A DNA stretch of 64,000 nt, taken from assembly GCA_947581855.1 (NCBI GenBank), contig CANPVZ010000001.1, positions 186,001 to 250,000 on the forward strand, written 5' to 3'. Below, one piece after another: positions 35,223 through 45,303 of this stretch (its first letter is position 1; each line of letters starts with the position of its first letter). The notes below the pieces were generated by a model that had not been told where the DNA came from, searched no databases, and worked only from the letters and a program-made list of their open reading frames with translations. The stretch comes from an uncultured Phocaeicola sp. (GTDB taxonomy: Bacteria; Bacteroidota; Bacteroidia; Bacteroidales; Bacteroidaceae). A program made the translations under genes and the position numbers.

Positions 35223-36704
35223 ATGGCTAAAGAACTGAAAGAGCTTACCAAGCGTAGCGAGAATTACTCGCAATGGTACAACGATTTAGTAGTAAAGGCT
35301 GATTTGGCAGAGCAATCTCCTGTTCGTGGATGTATGGTAATCAAACCTTACGGATACGCTATTTGGGAGAAAATGCAACGTCAGTTAGATGATATGTTTA
35401 AAGCTACAGGGCACGTGAACGCTTATTTCCCTTTGTTAATCCCTAAATCTTATTTAAGTAGGGAAGCAGAACATGTAGAGGGATTTGCAAAAGAATGTGC
35501 GGTGGTAACTCACTATCGTTTGAAAAATGCAGAAGACGGTAGCGGAGTGATTGTCGACCCTGCTGCTAAATTGGAGGAAGAACTGATTATTCGTCCTACA
35601 TCCGAAACAATCATTTGGAGCACATATAAGAATTGGATCCATTCTTATCGGGACTTGCCTATTTTGTGTAATCAATGGGCAAATGTAATGCGTTGGGAGA
35701 TGCGAACACGCCTTTTCCTCCGTACAGCTGAATTTCTGTGGCAAGAAGGTCATACAGCTCATGCAACCCGTGAAGAAGCCGAAGCCGAAGCGCAGAGAAT
35801 GTTGAATGTATATGCCGATTTTGCCGAAAACTTTATGGCTGTTCCTGTTGTGAAAGGAGTGAAATCAGCTAACGAACGTTTTGCCGGTGCTTTGGATACG
35901 TATACAATCGAGGCGCTGATGCAGGACGGTAAGGCTTTGCAAAGTGGAACATCTCACTTCCTCGGCCAGAACTTCGCCAAGGCTTTTGATGTACAGTTTG
36001 TAGACAAAGATAATAAATTGGATTATGTTTGGGCTACCTCATGGGGGGTTTCTACTCGTTTGATGGGTGCATTGATTATGTCTCATTCTGACGACAATGG
36101 TTTGGTATTACCTCCGAAACTTGCTCCTATTCAGGTGGTAATTATTCCTATCTATAAGAGTGGAGAGCAATTGAAACAGATTGATGAAAAAGTGTCGGGT
36201 ATTGCTGATCGGTTGAAAGCATTAGGTATCTCGGTAAAATATGATAATGCCGATAATAAACGTCCGGGATTTAAATTCGCCGATTATGAATTGAAAGGTG
36301 TACCTGTTCGTTTGGTTATGGGAGGTCGTGATTTGGAAAATAACACGATGGAAGTAATGCGTCGCGATACATTAGAGAAAGAGACTGTTTCTTGCGAAGG
36401 AATCGAGGCTTATGTTAAGAATCTGTTGGATGATATACAACAGAATATTTACCAAAAAGCATTGAAATACCGTCTGGAACATACTATCAGCGTTGACAGT
36501 TACGAAGAGTTCAAGCAAAAGATTGAAGAAGGTGGTTTCATCATGGCTCATTGGGATGGAACTACGGAAACAGAAGAGCGTATCAAGGAAGAGACTAAAG
36601 CGACAATTCGTTGTATTCCCTTTGATGGTGATACTACTCCGGGTAAATGTATGGTTACAGGCAGGCCATCTGCACGCAGGGTTATGTTTGCCCGATCTTA
36701 TTAA
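35223..36704 (+). CDS. proS: Prolyl-tRNA synthetase (type 3, eukaryote-like)
   Basis: A 493-residue class II synthetase. It lacks the editing insertion of the long bacterial ProRS and ends in an aromatic residue (VMFARSY), as in the archaeal/eukaryotic-like form. Motif 2 is [25 protein letters not shown] and motif 3 is [21 protein letters not shown]. The anticodon-binding domain ([10 protein letters not shown]... [16 protein letters not shown]) and a C-terminal domain ([22 protein letters not shown]) follow. The start is the ATG at 35223. A terminator follows at 36753-36801. Confidence 0.96.
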   Translation: MAKELKELTKRSENYSQWYNDLVVKADLAEQSPVRGCMVIKPYGYAIWEKMQRQLDDMFKATGHVNAYFPLLIPKSYLSREAEHVEGFAKECAVVTHYRLKNAEDGSGVIVDPAAKLEEELIIRPTSETIIWSTYKNWIHSYRDLPILCNQWANVMRWEMRTRLFLRTAEFLWQEGHTAHATREEAEAEAQRMLNVYADFAENFMAVPVVKGVKSANERFAGALDTYTIEALMQDGKALQSGTSHFLGQNFAKAFDVQFVDKDNKLDYVWATSWGVSTRLMGALIMSHSDDNGLVLPPKLAPIQVVIIPIYKSGEQLKQIDEKVSGIADRLKALGISVKYDNADNKRPGFKFADYELKGVPVRLVMGGRDLENNTMEVMRRDTLEKETVSCEGIEAYVKNLLDDIQQNIYQKALKYRLEHTISVDSYEEFKQKIEEGGFIMAHWDGTTETEERIKEETKATIRCIPFDGDTTPGKCMVTGRPSARRVMFARSY

Positions 36705-36752
36705 TCTTTTAGCTCCGGCATCTTTATCAAGATATGGCCGATAATTAAGAAT

Positions 36753-36801
36753 AAAGCGTTCCGTGTAAAGAATTATCTCTTTTAGACGGAACGTTTCTTT
36801 T
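36753..36801 (+). terminator. Terminator of proS
   Basis: CGTTCCGT (36757-36764) pairs with ACGGAACG (36786-36793), with outer AAA/TTT pairing and TTTCTTTT after it. Confidence 0.75.
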
Positions 36802-36848
36802 CATTTATACAACCTTCATATTGCATGTCCGGTTCATTTCCGGATAAA

Positions 36849-36904
36849 TGAACGTTCGTTAAGGAGATAATGAACGTTCGTTATGAAGTAAATGAACGTT
36901 TATG
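36849..36904. repeat. Three tandem 22-bp repeats with palindromic core
   Basis: TGAACGTTCGTTA occurs at 36849 and 36871, and a diverged copy TGAACGTTTATG at 36893, an exact 22-bp period. Each full copy contains the palindrome GAACGTTC. An upstream GTTCATTT (36832-36839) is complementary to the start of the first copy (AAATGAAC). The array lies between proS and tamB. Confidence 0.75.
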
Positions 36905-37009
36905 TATAAAAGGAATCTTTGAAGTAATGTCTATTTTGTTCTCAATGTATTTGGTGTGACAAATATATTTACTGTTAAAGTCTGCATCTTTAAAAAATGA
37001 AATCATTAG

Positions 37010-37202
37010 TGTCCCGTTAAATTTTGATACCCCTATTTTTACGTTGAAATACAATCGCAAGATGTGAATATACAAACGATATCATTTATTATCTAACGAA
37101 TTTCATAAGAGAGTATAAATTTAAATCCGTTTATTCAAAACAAGCCTATAATTGACAGATTATTAATTACATACAGTAGTATGTGAATCTTTTAGCGGGA
37201 CA
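37010..37202. mobile_element. Possible 193-bp miniature inverted-repeat element
   Basis: TGTCCCGTTAAA at 37010-37021 matches the complement of TTTAGCGGGACA at 37191-37202 in 11 of 12 positions. The interior has no open frame. Short elements with terminal TGTCCC repeats suggest a transposon derivative. No clear target duplication flanks it (flanks TTAG and GCAG), so the call is tentative. Confidence 0.4.
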
Positions 37203-37416
37203 GCAGTGAAATGAAATGGAAATAGAAACGATTTTCGTTCTTTTTCTCATAGCTTTTATTTGAACATGCAGATTTGAAACGGTTACGTTTCTTTGTTGCT
37301 GTATTTGTTTTATTCCATAAAAGTTTTTGAATTTTGATTGTATTTCGGAACGACTTACTGCGTCTGGTTGATTGTATAGGTAAAATAATCAATACCCCTG
37401 CCTCTTAGGTATCAAA

Positions 37417-40400
37417 TTATTGTTTTTCTCTTTTAAGTCTGGCTTTAGCAGTTTTATTTTCCGAGATAGAATCTATTTGAAAGGGTGCTTTTTGATTATC
37501 GGACGTTTTTCTTTTTCTTTTGAAAATCTCTATCCAACGGTTGAAATCCTTTTTGAAAATGATACCAATTCCTTGTGTAGTAAGAGTTGTTTTGGTAAAG
37601 TAGCGGTCGTTAGTCTGATTGTAACCTTTCAAACTAATCTCTCCGGATGGAGTAAGGAGCCATTGTACATCAAAATCTCCTACAAAATTAGTATTGGCCA
37701 TAGGGTTATCACGATAGCCGAAATTACCGTTTATCAGTAATCGATTATTGAGTAAACGCCCAGATAACATACCTTCTACCTCCATATCGGTCCATCCTTT
37801 ATTACCAGTACTTAAATTGGTTCCAAAATTCCATTTGTTACTGTTTATCACTTGAGATAGCATGTTGTTCAGTTGACCTGAAAGGGTGGAGGAGATCAGA
37901 GAACTCATTGCCGATGACGACCCTGATTCGTTTTCCGTATCGTTCGTATAATCGTAGGTATAGAAACGTCCGATTCCCAGCAGGTAGATAATTTGCATTT
38001 CCATCTGTTCATCGGTATTTATATAGCTGCGCACAATTTCCTTTTCTTCTTCACTTACTGTAGGCAGTTCCAAATCAAATTTTATCTCCGGGCTGAATAT
38101 ACGTCCTGTTAAATCCATCAGACAATTAACTCTTACCGAATTTTGAGTGAATGTGGCTCCTGGAACCAAGTCGTTTAGTGAGGCTGAGTTAACTGTATAT
38201 ATAGCTTGCAAGTTTAGATTACCGTCATAAGGGTCACCGCTGAACGTAACAGTACCTCCCGGTTTCAATTGAAATTCTTTCCGGATAACTTCCTGTAAGC
38301 TCAGTTTATACATGCCGTAATCCAATGTATAAGTGCCATACATTTTAAAATCTCCCTTGTTAAAATAATTGGCTCTGAGGGAACCGCTACCTCTGGTAGT
38401 GACGTAATCGCCTGATATCGGATCCATTATCACTTTGATGGAAGCTTCTGGAGTTGCATCTATTTGCAGGTTAATGCGAATATCCGTCGGAATTTCTTCC
38501 TCTTCTTTTTCTTTATTATTATTTTTATAACTATACTTGTCTGTATCTATTTCTCGTTTGGGGGTATGATCAACAAAAGTAATAAACTCATTGCTAGTTA
38601 TCTCTTCGGGGGTAGCAGCATTATAAACAAATGTAGTGTGGTCGTTTGTCTGCAGATTAATGTTCACATTCAATGCTTCCGAGTCTCCGCGTAAAGTAGC
38701 AAATCCGGTACCATATACTGTTCCATAAAATGGTATATCATTACTTTGCTTTTCGTTATATACCAATAAATTGTCCGTATCGATGCGGAAGTTATAAGAC
38801 ATGTTTCCTCCCAAATGTTCATGGTTCAGTTCCCCGTTAACCGTACCCTGATGCCCTTCCTGGTCGTAGATTCGCATGTTTTCGAATAATATTTTATTAT
38901 AACGTAGTTTTACTGAATCTTTTCGTAGAGAAAATTTCGTGCCGAGGATGTCTACTTCTGCTGTTGCATCTGCTATGGCATCACCTTCCAAATTCAGTTC
39001 TGAAAACGGACCATGCAGACGGATACTACCGGTTGTCCGTCCGGTGATATTTTTAAATATATTGTTTACATATCTATTCAGAAATTCCAAATTTGTATTA
39101 TTGGCTTGAAAATGCAAATCTAAATCATTATTTGTAGGGGAGACATACCCTTTGACCAAGGTTTGTGATACATCCGGTTCTTGAATCTCTGCGTTCAGAT
39201 AAATACCTTTTTCTTTATCCCATCGTCCTAGAATATTCATATTCCCCATCAACCCGTTATTAAATTTAAAATTCTTTACAAAGAGCCGTGTTTCCATTTG
39301 AGGTTCTTTGAATACCTGGCTGAGATAAGCTTTTCCACTTGCTAAACCTTTAAAATCCACGGGATGGAATTGTAAGATATCGAAAACATATTCCAGTTTA
39401 ATTTTATTCAAATCTACAATTAAAGAATCGGAAGATTGGTCGGTCAAACTTCCGTTAATCATAAGATGTTGGTCGTTATGTTCGAATACAAAGTTATTTA
39501 CATATACGCGCCCGGAATCCACCTGAATGTTTGACTGCCGTAGATTCCATACTGTATCGTTCAAAATAACGTGGCTTGGTTTAATCAGTATGTTTGCCTG
39601 CAAGTATGCATTTTTCCCTTCTGTTGTCCAGAATTCAGCCAGTGCAGATACTTTTCCGCTATATGTTACTCCGGTGTTGTTACCCCACGTTACGATAGTT
39701 TCCAGATAATCCTCTTTAGCTTTGGTTTCAACAGTTAAATTTACCATCGATTCTTTTTTCATTTTTTTAGAGGCCCGGAGATGGCATTTTATTTCATCGG
39801 AAGGATTTTCGCAGAGAAACATACCTGATTCGTAGGATTGCCCGTTGTAACTGAAATTCGGGAAATATCCTTCTATTCTCATTTTTTTTACTTCTTCGTT
39901 GACATATCCTTTTAAGGCAGAAGCGGAACGAAGATCTATAGGTATATTAAATAATTTAGAAAATAAATCTGTATTAGTAAGCGTCACATCAAAGCTGAAA
40001 TTATTGTCTTTATGTCTTTTATTTTCTTTCGGAGATATTAAAGAAGGAATATAGGGATGAACAATCCGCGTAAAGCTCGTCGGCAGGGTAGCAAAATTGA
40101 TTTCCCCTTCAATTTTTCCGTTCATGAAATCGGATGTGATGGTTATTTTTCGTTTTTCTTCTGTTTTGAGTGAAGTAATATTTAGGTTTTCCATAAAATA
40201 ATAATCGTCCGGAGCAATCATCAACAAGCTATCCAAATCGATACTTCCTTCTATATTGTCGAGATTGTTTCCGGAAAAATTAGCTGTAAGGTTCATTGAT
40301 ATGTCCGTATCCGTATATCTTTCGGATAAATTAAGATTATGCGGACGAAAATTTTTAATAGAAGCTGTTAAGTTGAAAACTGGTATTGTTTGGGCTGTAT

Positions 40401-41865
40401 TGAAACTACCGTAAACATATATTTTGCCGTTTTTATCATTAAGTGTCATTAAGCCGTCATATCCTCCATTTACAGAATAGCCGTCAAGAGTAATATTCTG
40501 ATAGGTGTAATTTTTATATTCCAAAGTAGATATCAATCCCTTTATCATACATTCCGGATACTTGTTTAAATTAACTTTTCCATTTACTTCCACGCCGAAA
40601 CCGATATTTCCCCATTCGCTGCTGCCAAATAACTCACCTAGTTGGAATGCATCCGATTTGATAGAACCTACATATGCTAAGTGTGTTTCTCGGTTGTCCA
40701 CTACCAATTGACTTTCTACAGTACCCGATGCCACTTCAGTGATGATGTGTGTATTTAGATTGTCAAGGGGGCCGGAAGCGTCCGCAGTGAGGCGGATATT
40801 TCCTAAGCGAGTAAGAATAGGCGGTATCTGATCATCGTCCCCCATAAGGTTCTTATACAGAAAATGCATACCTGTAGTTGTTACCTGTACTTGGGCGGAA
40901 GCTTTTTCCAGATAGGGTGCAGAATTGCTGAAGAGATTGGATATTCGTCCGTTTACTTTTATTTGGATATCTTTTTTATTTGATGAAATATATAGTTCCG
41001 GTAATTCTATTTCGTTTATACTACCCCCAATGCGAGTTCGGAGGTGTAACCTATCTTGGAATGAGGATAGGGTAGGTATAAAGCAAACCAAATCGCGCGG
41101 AGTAATGTAAGAATCGGTAATAGCTCCCTGAAAAAGCAAGTTTTTCATTCTATTAGAGTGCTGTAAATTATAATATCCGGTAATGGAATCTATTTTTATT
41201 TTTGTTTCGGGTAATTCTAATTGAAACCGGGATAATGTCGCTGCGTGTTGGTTGGCTACTATTTTTAAAGCCAATTGACGCAGATGAAATCCGGATTGTT
41301 CGTTAAAACTCAATTGTCGTATCGTAGCATTTATAGAGTCGTTCGTTAAAGCTTTTAATGAAATATTAGCACGTAGGTTATTAATATGTAAACGGGAAGG
41401 ATTAAACTTTCCAGGTGTCGGAGTTTCCGATAAAACAGAGTATTTAACTTCTCCTTTGCGAATCAATATGGAATTAATCCGGAGGTTTAGAGGGGCCGAT
41501 GCCGAAATTGTATCTTTTGATTCGAATGCATCTAATATGAATTGATAGTTAGGGGCAGCTTCCGGATTTGTTTTTTCAAGTTTGACCCTTAGACCGAATA
41601 TCTGTATTCCATGAACGATAATTTTCCCTTTTAATAAGGGAAGCATTTCGAATTTGGCGGATAGCTTGGCAGCTTCCAGTAATCTTTCTCCCGATTGATC
41701 GTTAATCCATACATTGTCAATCAAGATTCTGTTTAAAAGTCCCATATCAAGATTTCCGATATGAACTTCCGTTTTGAGTATGCGGCTCAGTTCTGTAGTA
41801 GCCATAATAGAAAGCTTTTGCTGAATATAGGGTATATTCAGCAAAGCTATCACTCCTATGTACAA
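37417..41865 (-). CDS. tamB: TamB-like translocation and assembly protein (DUF490)
   Basis: A very large protein (1,482 residues from the TTG at 41865). An N-terminal membrane segment is followed by long beta-strand-rich AsmA/TamB repeats (KTEVHIGNLDMGLLNRILIDNVWINDQ near the start). It ends in the conserved DUF490 domain: RGSGSLRANYFNKGDFKMYGTYTLDYGMYKL, then PGGTVTFSGDPYDGNLNLQAIYTV. Such proteins bridge inner and outer membranes and carry lipids or help barrel assembly. The true start is unclear. The frame stays open upstream and encodes the rest of the membrane anchor (RFVKIFLGTIIGLYIGVIAL), but contains no ATG before the in-frame TGA at 41985, which is the stop of the DUF308 gene. Confidence 0.9.
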   Translation of the reverse strand: MYIGVIALLNIPYIQQKLSIMATTELSRILKTEVHIGNLDMGLLNRILIDNVWINDQSGERLLEAAKLSAKFEMLPLLKGKIIVHGIQIFGLRVKLEKTNPEAAPNYQFILDAFESKDTISASAPLNLRINSILIRKGEVKYSVLSETPTPGKFNPSRLHINNLRANISLKALTNDSINATIRQLSFNEQSGFHLRQLALKIVANQHAATLSRFQLELPETKIKIDSITGYYNLQHSNRMKNLLFQGAITDSYITPRDLVCFIPTLSSFQDRLHLRTRIGGSINEIELPELYISSNKKDIQIKVNGRISNLFSNSAPYLEKASAQVQVTTTGMHFLYKNLMGDDDQIPPILTRLGNIRLTADASGPLDNLNTHIITEVASGTVESQLVVDNRETHLAYVGSIKSDAFQLGELFGSSEWGNIGFGVEVNGKVNLNKYPECMIKGLISTLEYKNYTYQNITLDGYSVNGGYDGLMTLNDKNGKIYVYGSFNTAQTIPVFNLTASIKNFRPHNLNLSERYTDTDISMNLTANFSGNNLDNIEGSIDLDSLLMIAPDDYYFMENLNITSLKTEEKRKITITSDFMNGKIEGEINFATLPTSFTRIVHPYIPSLISPKENKRHKDNNFSFDVTLTNTDLFSKLFNIPIDLRSASALKGYVNEEVKKMRIEGYFPNFSYNGQSYESGMFLCENPSDEIKCHLRASKKMKKESMVNLTVETKAKEDYLETIVTWGNNTGVTYSGKVSALAEFWTTEGKNAYLQANILIKPSHVILNDTVWNLRQSNIQVDSGRVYVNNFVFEHNDQHLMINGSLTDQSSDSLIVDLNKIKLEYVFDILQFHPVDFKGLASGKAYLSQVFKEPQMETRLFVKNFKFNNGLMGNMNILGRWDKEKGIYLNAEIQEPDVSQTLVKGYVSPTNNDLDLHFQANNTNLEFLNRYVNNIFKNITGRTTGSIRLHGPFSELNLEGDAIADATAEVDILGTKFSLRKDSVKLRYNKILFENMRIYDQEGHQGTVNGELNHEHLGGNMSYNFRIDTDNLLVYNEKQSNDIPFYGTVYGTGFATLRGDSEALNVNINLQTNDHTTFVYNAATPEEITSNEFITFVDHTPKREIDTDKYSYKNNNKEKEEEEIPTDIRINLQIDATPEASIKVIMDPISGDYVTTRGSGSLRANYFNKGDFKMYGTYTLDYGMYKLSLQEVIRKEFQLKPGGTVTFSGDPYDGNLNLQAIYTVNSASLNDLVPGATFTQNSVRVNCLMDLTGRIFSPEIKFDLELPTVSEEEKEIVRSYINTDEQMEMQIIYLLGIGRFYTYDYTNDTENESGSSSAMSSLISSTLSGQLNNMLSQVINSNKWNFGTNLSTGNKGWTDMEVEGMLSGRLLNNRLLINGNFGYRDNPMANTNFVGDFDVQWLLTPSGEISLKGYNQTNDRYFTKTTLTTQGIGIIFKKDFNRWIEIFKRKRKTSDNQKAPFQIDSISENKTAKARLKREKQ

Positions 41866-41945
41866 CCCGATAATTGTACCTAAGAATATCTTGACGAAAC
41901 GACTTATGTGTTTGATAACTTTGTTTCTTTTATTTTTTTGGCAAA

Positions 41946-41953
41946 CAAAGATA
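41946..41953 (-). promoter_or_regulatory. -7 box in front of tamB
   Basis: TATCTTTG on the minus strand matches TAnnTTTG and predicts a transcript start near 41940, inside the open frame that lacks an ATG. No good -33 element is seen. Confidence 0.45.
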
Positions 41954-41982
41954 TTAAATATTGTGCATAAGCCGGTGAAATA

Positions 41983-42567
41983 TCAAATGTTTTTTATCTC
42001 TTTTTCTTGTCTTTTATGTAAGCGTTTCAATTCGAAAGAGAAAATGATACGGAACAAGCCCAACATTAGAAATCCGAATGAGAGCATGTATAATAAGTAT
42101 AAAGCTCCGAATCCCGGTTGCCACAAGATAATGATGGAACAGATAATGGTGAGAATACCGATTGCCAGATACCATCCCCACTCACGTGTGCCGTAACTTT
42201 TCAAATCTGTGGCATAACCACATAGAGTGAAACCTCTGAACATTAGCCAGAAAGCAATGATGAATGGAATAATTTCCATGCTGACTAATGGATATACTAC
42301 TAAATATATGCCTATAAGCAAATCTATAATTCCGCCTGCCAGATACCATCCCCAGCTCGACATGTTTTTTTTGTTACTGAGAGAAAATATTATTTCCAAT
42401 ATACCGCTAATAAGTATGGAGATACTGAAAATAACACTCAGTGCTACATAACTGCTAACAGGTGCCACAAGCAGACATATGGCTACGATTACATACAATA
42501 TGCCCAACAGGAGCGAAGTCCATGTGTTTTTAACTTGAAAATCAAGTTGATCAAATACGTTGCTCAT
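41983..42567 (-). CDS. DUF308 (HdeD-family) membrane protein
   Basis: A 194-residue protein with six membrane helices arranged as three hairpins, typical of DUF308/HdeD: SLLLGILYVIVAICLLVAP, GWYLAGGIIDLLIGIYLVVYP and GWYLAIGILTIICSIIILWQP. HdeD proteins are linked to acid resistance in enterobacteria; the role here is not known. The ATG at 42567 is preferred over a TTG at 42597. Its stop TGA lies in the same reading frame as tamB downstream, only 117 bases before the TTG used for tamB. Confidence 0.85.
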   Translation of the reverse strand: MSNVFDQLDFQVKNTWTSLLLGILYVIVAICLLVAPVSSYVALSVIFSISILISGILEIIFSLSNKKNMSSWGWYLAGGIIDLLIGIYLVVYPLVSMEIIPFIIAFWLMFRGFTLCGYATDLKSYGTREWGWYLAIGILTIICSIIILWQPGFGALYLLYMLSFGFLMLGLFRIIFSFELKRLHKRQEKEIKNI

Positions 42568-42698
42568 TATGATATAAATTTTAAGTTTGAATTTCAAGTA
42601 ATAAACATGTTCCGGATAGAAATTGTTTCATACAAAAGCACTTGTTTTATAGGTTAAATTTTATTTGGTAGAAATAGGTAATTATGATTCATAAACAT

Positions 42699-42706
42699 TA
42701 TCTTTG
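42699..42706 (+). promoter_or_regulatory. -7 box of aminopeptidase C
   Basis: TATCTTTG matches TAnnTTTG, 33 bases before the ATG at 42739. Confidence 0.5.
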
Positions 42707-42738
42707 CGAAACATTAAATCTTAACATTATTATTGATT

Positions 42739-44133
42739 ATGAATAAATCTATTGCTACATTTCTTTTTCTGGCGTTTGCTATGGGAACACAAGCTCAGAA
42801 AGGGGGTATTTCGGATGAGATGCTCCGTGAAATTAAAAAGAGTTATCAGGCTACACCGGCTGAAAAGGCATTGCGTAATGCTATTACAGCAAATGATATA
42901 CGGGTGCTGGCAGTTAACCGTGACAATGCGGCCAATTATGATACCTATTTTAGTCATAAAGTACCGTCGAAAGGTATTACAAACCAAAAGTCTTCGGGAA
43001 GATGCTGGCTGTTTACCGGTTTAAATGTTTTTCGCGCCAAGATGATGGTCCAATATAATTTGCCATCTTTGGAGTTCTCACAAAACTATAATTTCTTTTG
43101 GGATCAGCTCGAAAAGGCCAACCTTTTTTTGCAGGGAGTTATTGATACATATCAAAAGCCGATGGATGATAAAATGGTTCAGTTCCTCTTTAAGAATCCG
43201 GTGAGTGACGGCGGCCAGTTTACGGGTGTCATGGATATTATCGGTAAATATGGACTGGTTCCGAAAGAAGTGATGCCTGAGACCTATAATAGTGAGAATA
43301 CGTCCCGGATGTCTTCATTCATTAAACTAAAATTGCGTGAATATGGTTTGCAGTTGCGCGAATCAGCATCGAAAGGAGTCGAGGAGGCCGAATTGGAGAA
43401 AAATAAGACAGAAATGCTGGGGACTATTTACAAGATGTTGGTATATACATTGGGCGAGCCGGTAAGCTCTTTCCAATGGGCACCGCGTGATACGGAAGGA
43501 AAACCAGTGGGAGAAATGAAGACTTACACGCCGCAATCATTTTATAAAGAGTTTATTAACGATGATTTAGTGAACAATTATATTATGGTGATGAATGATC
43601 CTAGCCGTCCTTTCTGGAAGGTCTATGAGATTGATTTCGACCGTCACGCTTACGACGGACACAACTGGCTTTACGTCAACCTGCCTGTTGAGGAGATCAA
43701 GCAAATGGCCATTGCTTCCATTAAGGATAATACCATGATGTATTTCTCGTGTGATGTAAACCAATCGTTGGATAAGGAACGGGGATTGCTTGATTTGAAA
43801 AATTATGATTATGGTTCTCTGTTCGGAACTACATTCGGCATGGACAAGAAACAGCGGATTCAGACATTTGCCAGCGGTTCTACCCATGCCATGACATTGA
43901 TGGCGGTTGATTTGAATGCTGCCGGCAAACCTGTAAAATGGATGGTAGAGAATAGTTGGGGAGAATCTGGTTATAAGGGGCATTTGATTATGACCGATGA
44001 ATGGTTCAATGAGTATATGTTCCGTTTGGCAGTGAATAAAAAGTATGTTTCTGCCAAAGTGCTTGATTTGTTGAAGAAAGAAAAACCGGTACGTCTTCCC
44101 GCATGGGATCCGATGTTTGCTAATGAAGAATAA
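42739..44133 (+). CDS. pepC: Aminopeptidase C (bleomycin hydrolase-type C1 peptidase), exported
   Basis: A 464-residue papain-like peptidase. A signal peptide (MNKSIATFLFLAFAMGTQAQ) places it in the periplasm, unlike the cytoplasmic PepC of lactic acid bacteria. The catalytic Cys is in QKSSGRCWLFTGLN, His in STHAMTLMAVDL and Asn in VENSWGESGYKGH; all three are intact. Family members form hexamers with the active site inside. The ATG at 42739 is preferred over a TTG at 42733. A hairpin at 44161-44188 ends the gene. Confidence 0.92.
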   Translation: MNKSIATFLFLAFAMGTQAQKGGISDEMLREIKKSYQATPAEKALRNAITANDIRVLAVNRDNAANYDTYFSHKVPSKGITNQKSSGRCWLFTGLNVFRAKMMVQYNLPSLEFSQNYNFFWDQLEKANLFLQGVIDTYQKPMDDKMVQFLFKNPVSDGGQFTGVMDIIGKYGLVPKEVMPETYNSENTSRMSSFIKLKLREYGLQLRESASKGVEEAELEKNKTEMLGTIYKMLVYTLGEPVSSFQWAPRDTEGKPVGEMKTYTPQSFYKEFINDDLVNNYIMVMNDPSRPFWKVYEIDFDRHAYDGHNWLYVNLPVEEIKQMAIASIKDNTMMYFSCDVNQSLDKERGLLDLKNYDYGSLFGTTFGMDKKQRIQTFASGSTHAMTLMAVDLNAAGKPVKWMVENSWGESGYKGHLIMTDEWFNEYMFRLAVNKKYVSAKVLDLLKKEKPVRLPAWDPMFANEE

Positions 44134-44160
44134 ATAAGTTTCAGCTATACAGTATTAAAC

Positions 44161-44188
44161 GAAGGACTTCGATTTGCGAAAGTCCTTC
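44161..44188 (+). terminator. Hairpin after aminopeptidase C
   Basis: GAAGGACTT pairs with AAGTCCTTC (9 bp). The T-run is weak, and the stem ends 22 bases before the next ATG, so partial read-through is possible. Confidence 0.6.
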
Positions 44189-44210
44189 TAATTTGCATAA
44201 AAAAATAGTT

Positions 44211-45278
44211 ATGAATTGGAAATATATTTTCAGTATAATGGCGATGTCTGTTTCCCTTTCGGCGATGGCTCAAAATCTTCAGAAAGGGGATTATGGATAT
44301 CTTTATTGTCACATGAGTGGCAGAGGAGAGTGGACGGCTTATGCATTAAGCCGCGACGGAATACATTTCCACGACCTTATCAATGGAGATCCGGTGTATA
44401 ATCCGACGGAGAAAGCCGGAATAGAAGGCGGCGTGCGTGATGCTTATATTTGCCGTAGGCATGATGATAGTGGTTATTTGATGGTGACTACTGACATGTG
44501 TGTAAGCAAAAGCAAGCAATGGTATAACTATGGTATCAATTTGATGACAAGTAAGGATTTAATTCATTGGGAATCCGTTACTTTCGATTTTCGTAAAGGA
44601 GCTTCTCTTTTTTCCGATCCCCAATCTCCCGATCCGTATACCGATTATAGCAAGATATGTCGGGTGTGGGCGCCGCAAATATTCTGGGATCCGTCGTATG
44701 ACTGGGGTGACGGACGTAAGGGAGGATATATGATTTATTACTCTCTGTTGAACTCGGTTGAGGATAAGTATGATAGGATGTATTATTCGTATGCCGACGA
44801 GACTTTTACAACCTTAACTAAGCCTCGTTTGCTGTTTGATTGGGGATATGCGACAATTGATGCTGATATCAATTATTTGCCGAGTGACGGGCTTTATCAC
44901 ATGATGATAAAGAAAGAAGGTGGAAAACGAGGAATTTTTACCTCTACGGCCAAAAACTTGACCGGACCTTATGAAAAACCCATAGAGGAGGATTATGTTC
45001 ATTTTGAAGGCAATAAGAAATGTGAGGGAGTTTCGGCATTTCAGTTGGCTGGCGACAGTACTTGGCGGGTTGCTTATGTAGAGTATTCATCCCGTCCGAT
45101 TCGTTATCGTATTTGTAAAGCGGATAAATATTTGCGTAACTTCCACGATCCTGTGACTATAGAAGGTGTAGAACATCCTCAACATGGCTCGTTTATGCGT
45201 TTGACCAAGAAAGAGTATAAACGTTTGCAGAAGTGGTCGGATAAAAAGATAAGGAAAGGAATGAAAGAATCCATGTAA
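44211..45278 (+). CDS. Exported GH43-like five-bladed beta-propeller protein
   Basis: A 355-residue protein with a signal peptide (MNWKYIFSIMAMSVSLSAMAQ). The body resembles glycoside hydrolase family 43 arabinosidase/xylosidase propellers: AYALSRDGIHFHDL near the start, GVRDAYICRRHDDSGYLMVTTDM, VWAPQIFWDPSYDWGDGRKGGYMIYYS, and a candidate acidic residue in KCEGVSAFQLAG. Substrate and even catalytic competence are uncertain, since the first catalytic Asp near the N-terminus is not obvious. The ATG at 44211 is preferred to the TTG at 44193 because it opens the signal peptide. Confidence 0.75.
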   Translation: MNWKYIFSIMAMSVSLSAMAQNLQKGDYGYLYCHMSGRGEWTAYALSRDGIHFHDLINGDPVYNPTEKAGIEGGVRDAYICRRHDDSGYLMVTTDMCVSKSKQWYNYGINLMTSKDLIHWESVTFDFRKGASLFSDPQSPDPYTDYSKICRVWAPQIFWDPSYDWGDGRKGGYMIYYSLLNSVEDKYDRMYYSYADETFTTLTKPRLLFDWGYATIDADINYLPSDGLYHMMIKKEGGKRGIFTSTAKNLTGPYEKPIEEDYVHFEGNKKCEGVSAFQLAGDSTWRVAYVEYSSRPIRYRICKADKYLRNFHDPVTIEGVEHPQHGSFMRLTKKEYKRLQKWSDKKIRKGMKESM

Positions 45279-45303
45279 GGCAGAATATATTCCAAATCAA
45301 TAG

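Noticed and set aside
36849..36904. The 22-bp repeats as a CRISPR remnant
   Set aside because: The units abut with conserved spacing of about 10 bases and no unique spacers; the core is palindromic, so a protein-binding array fits better.
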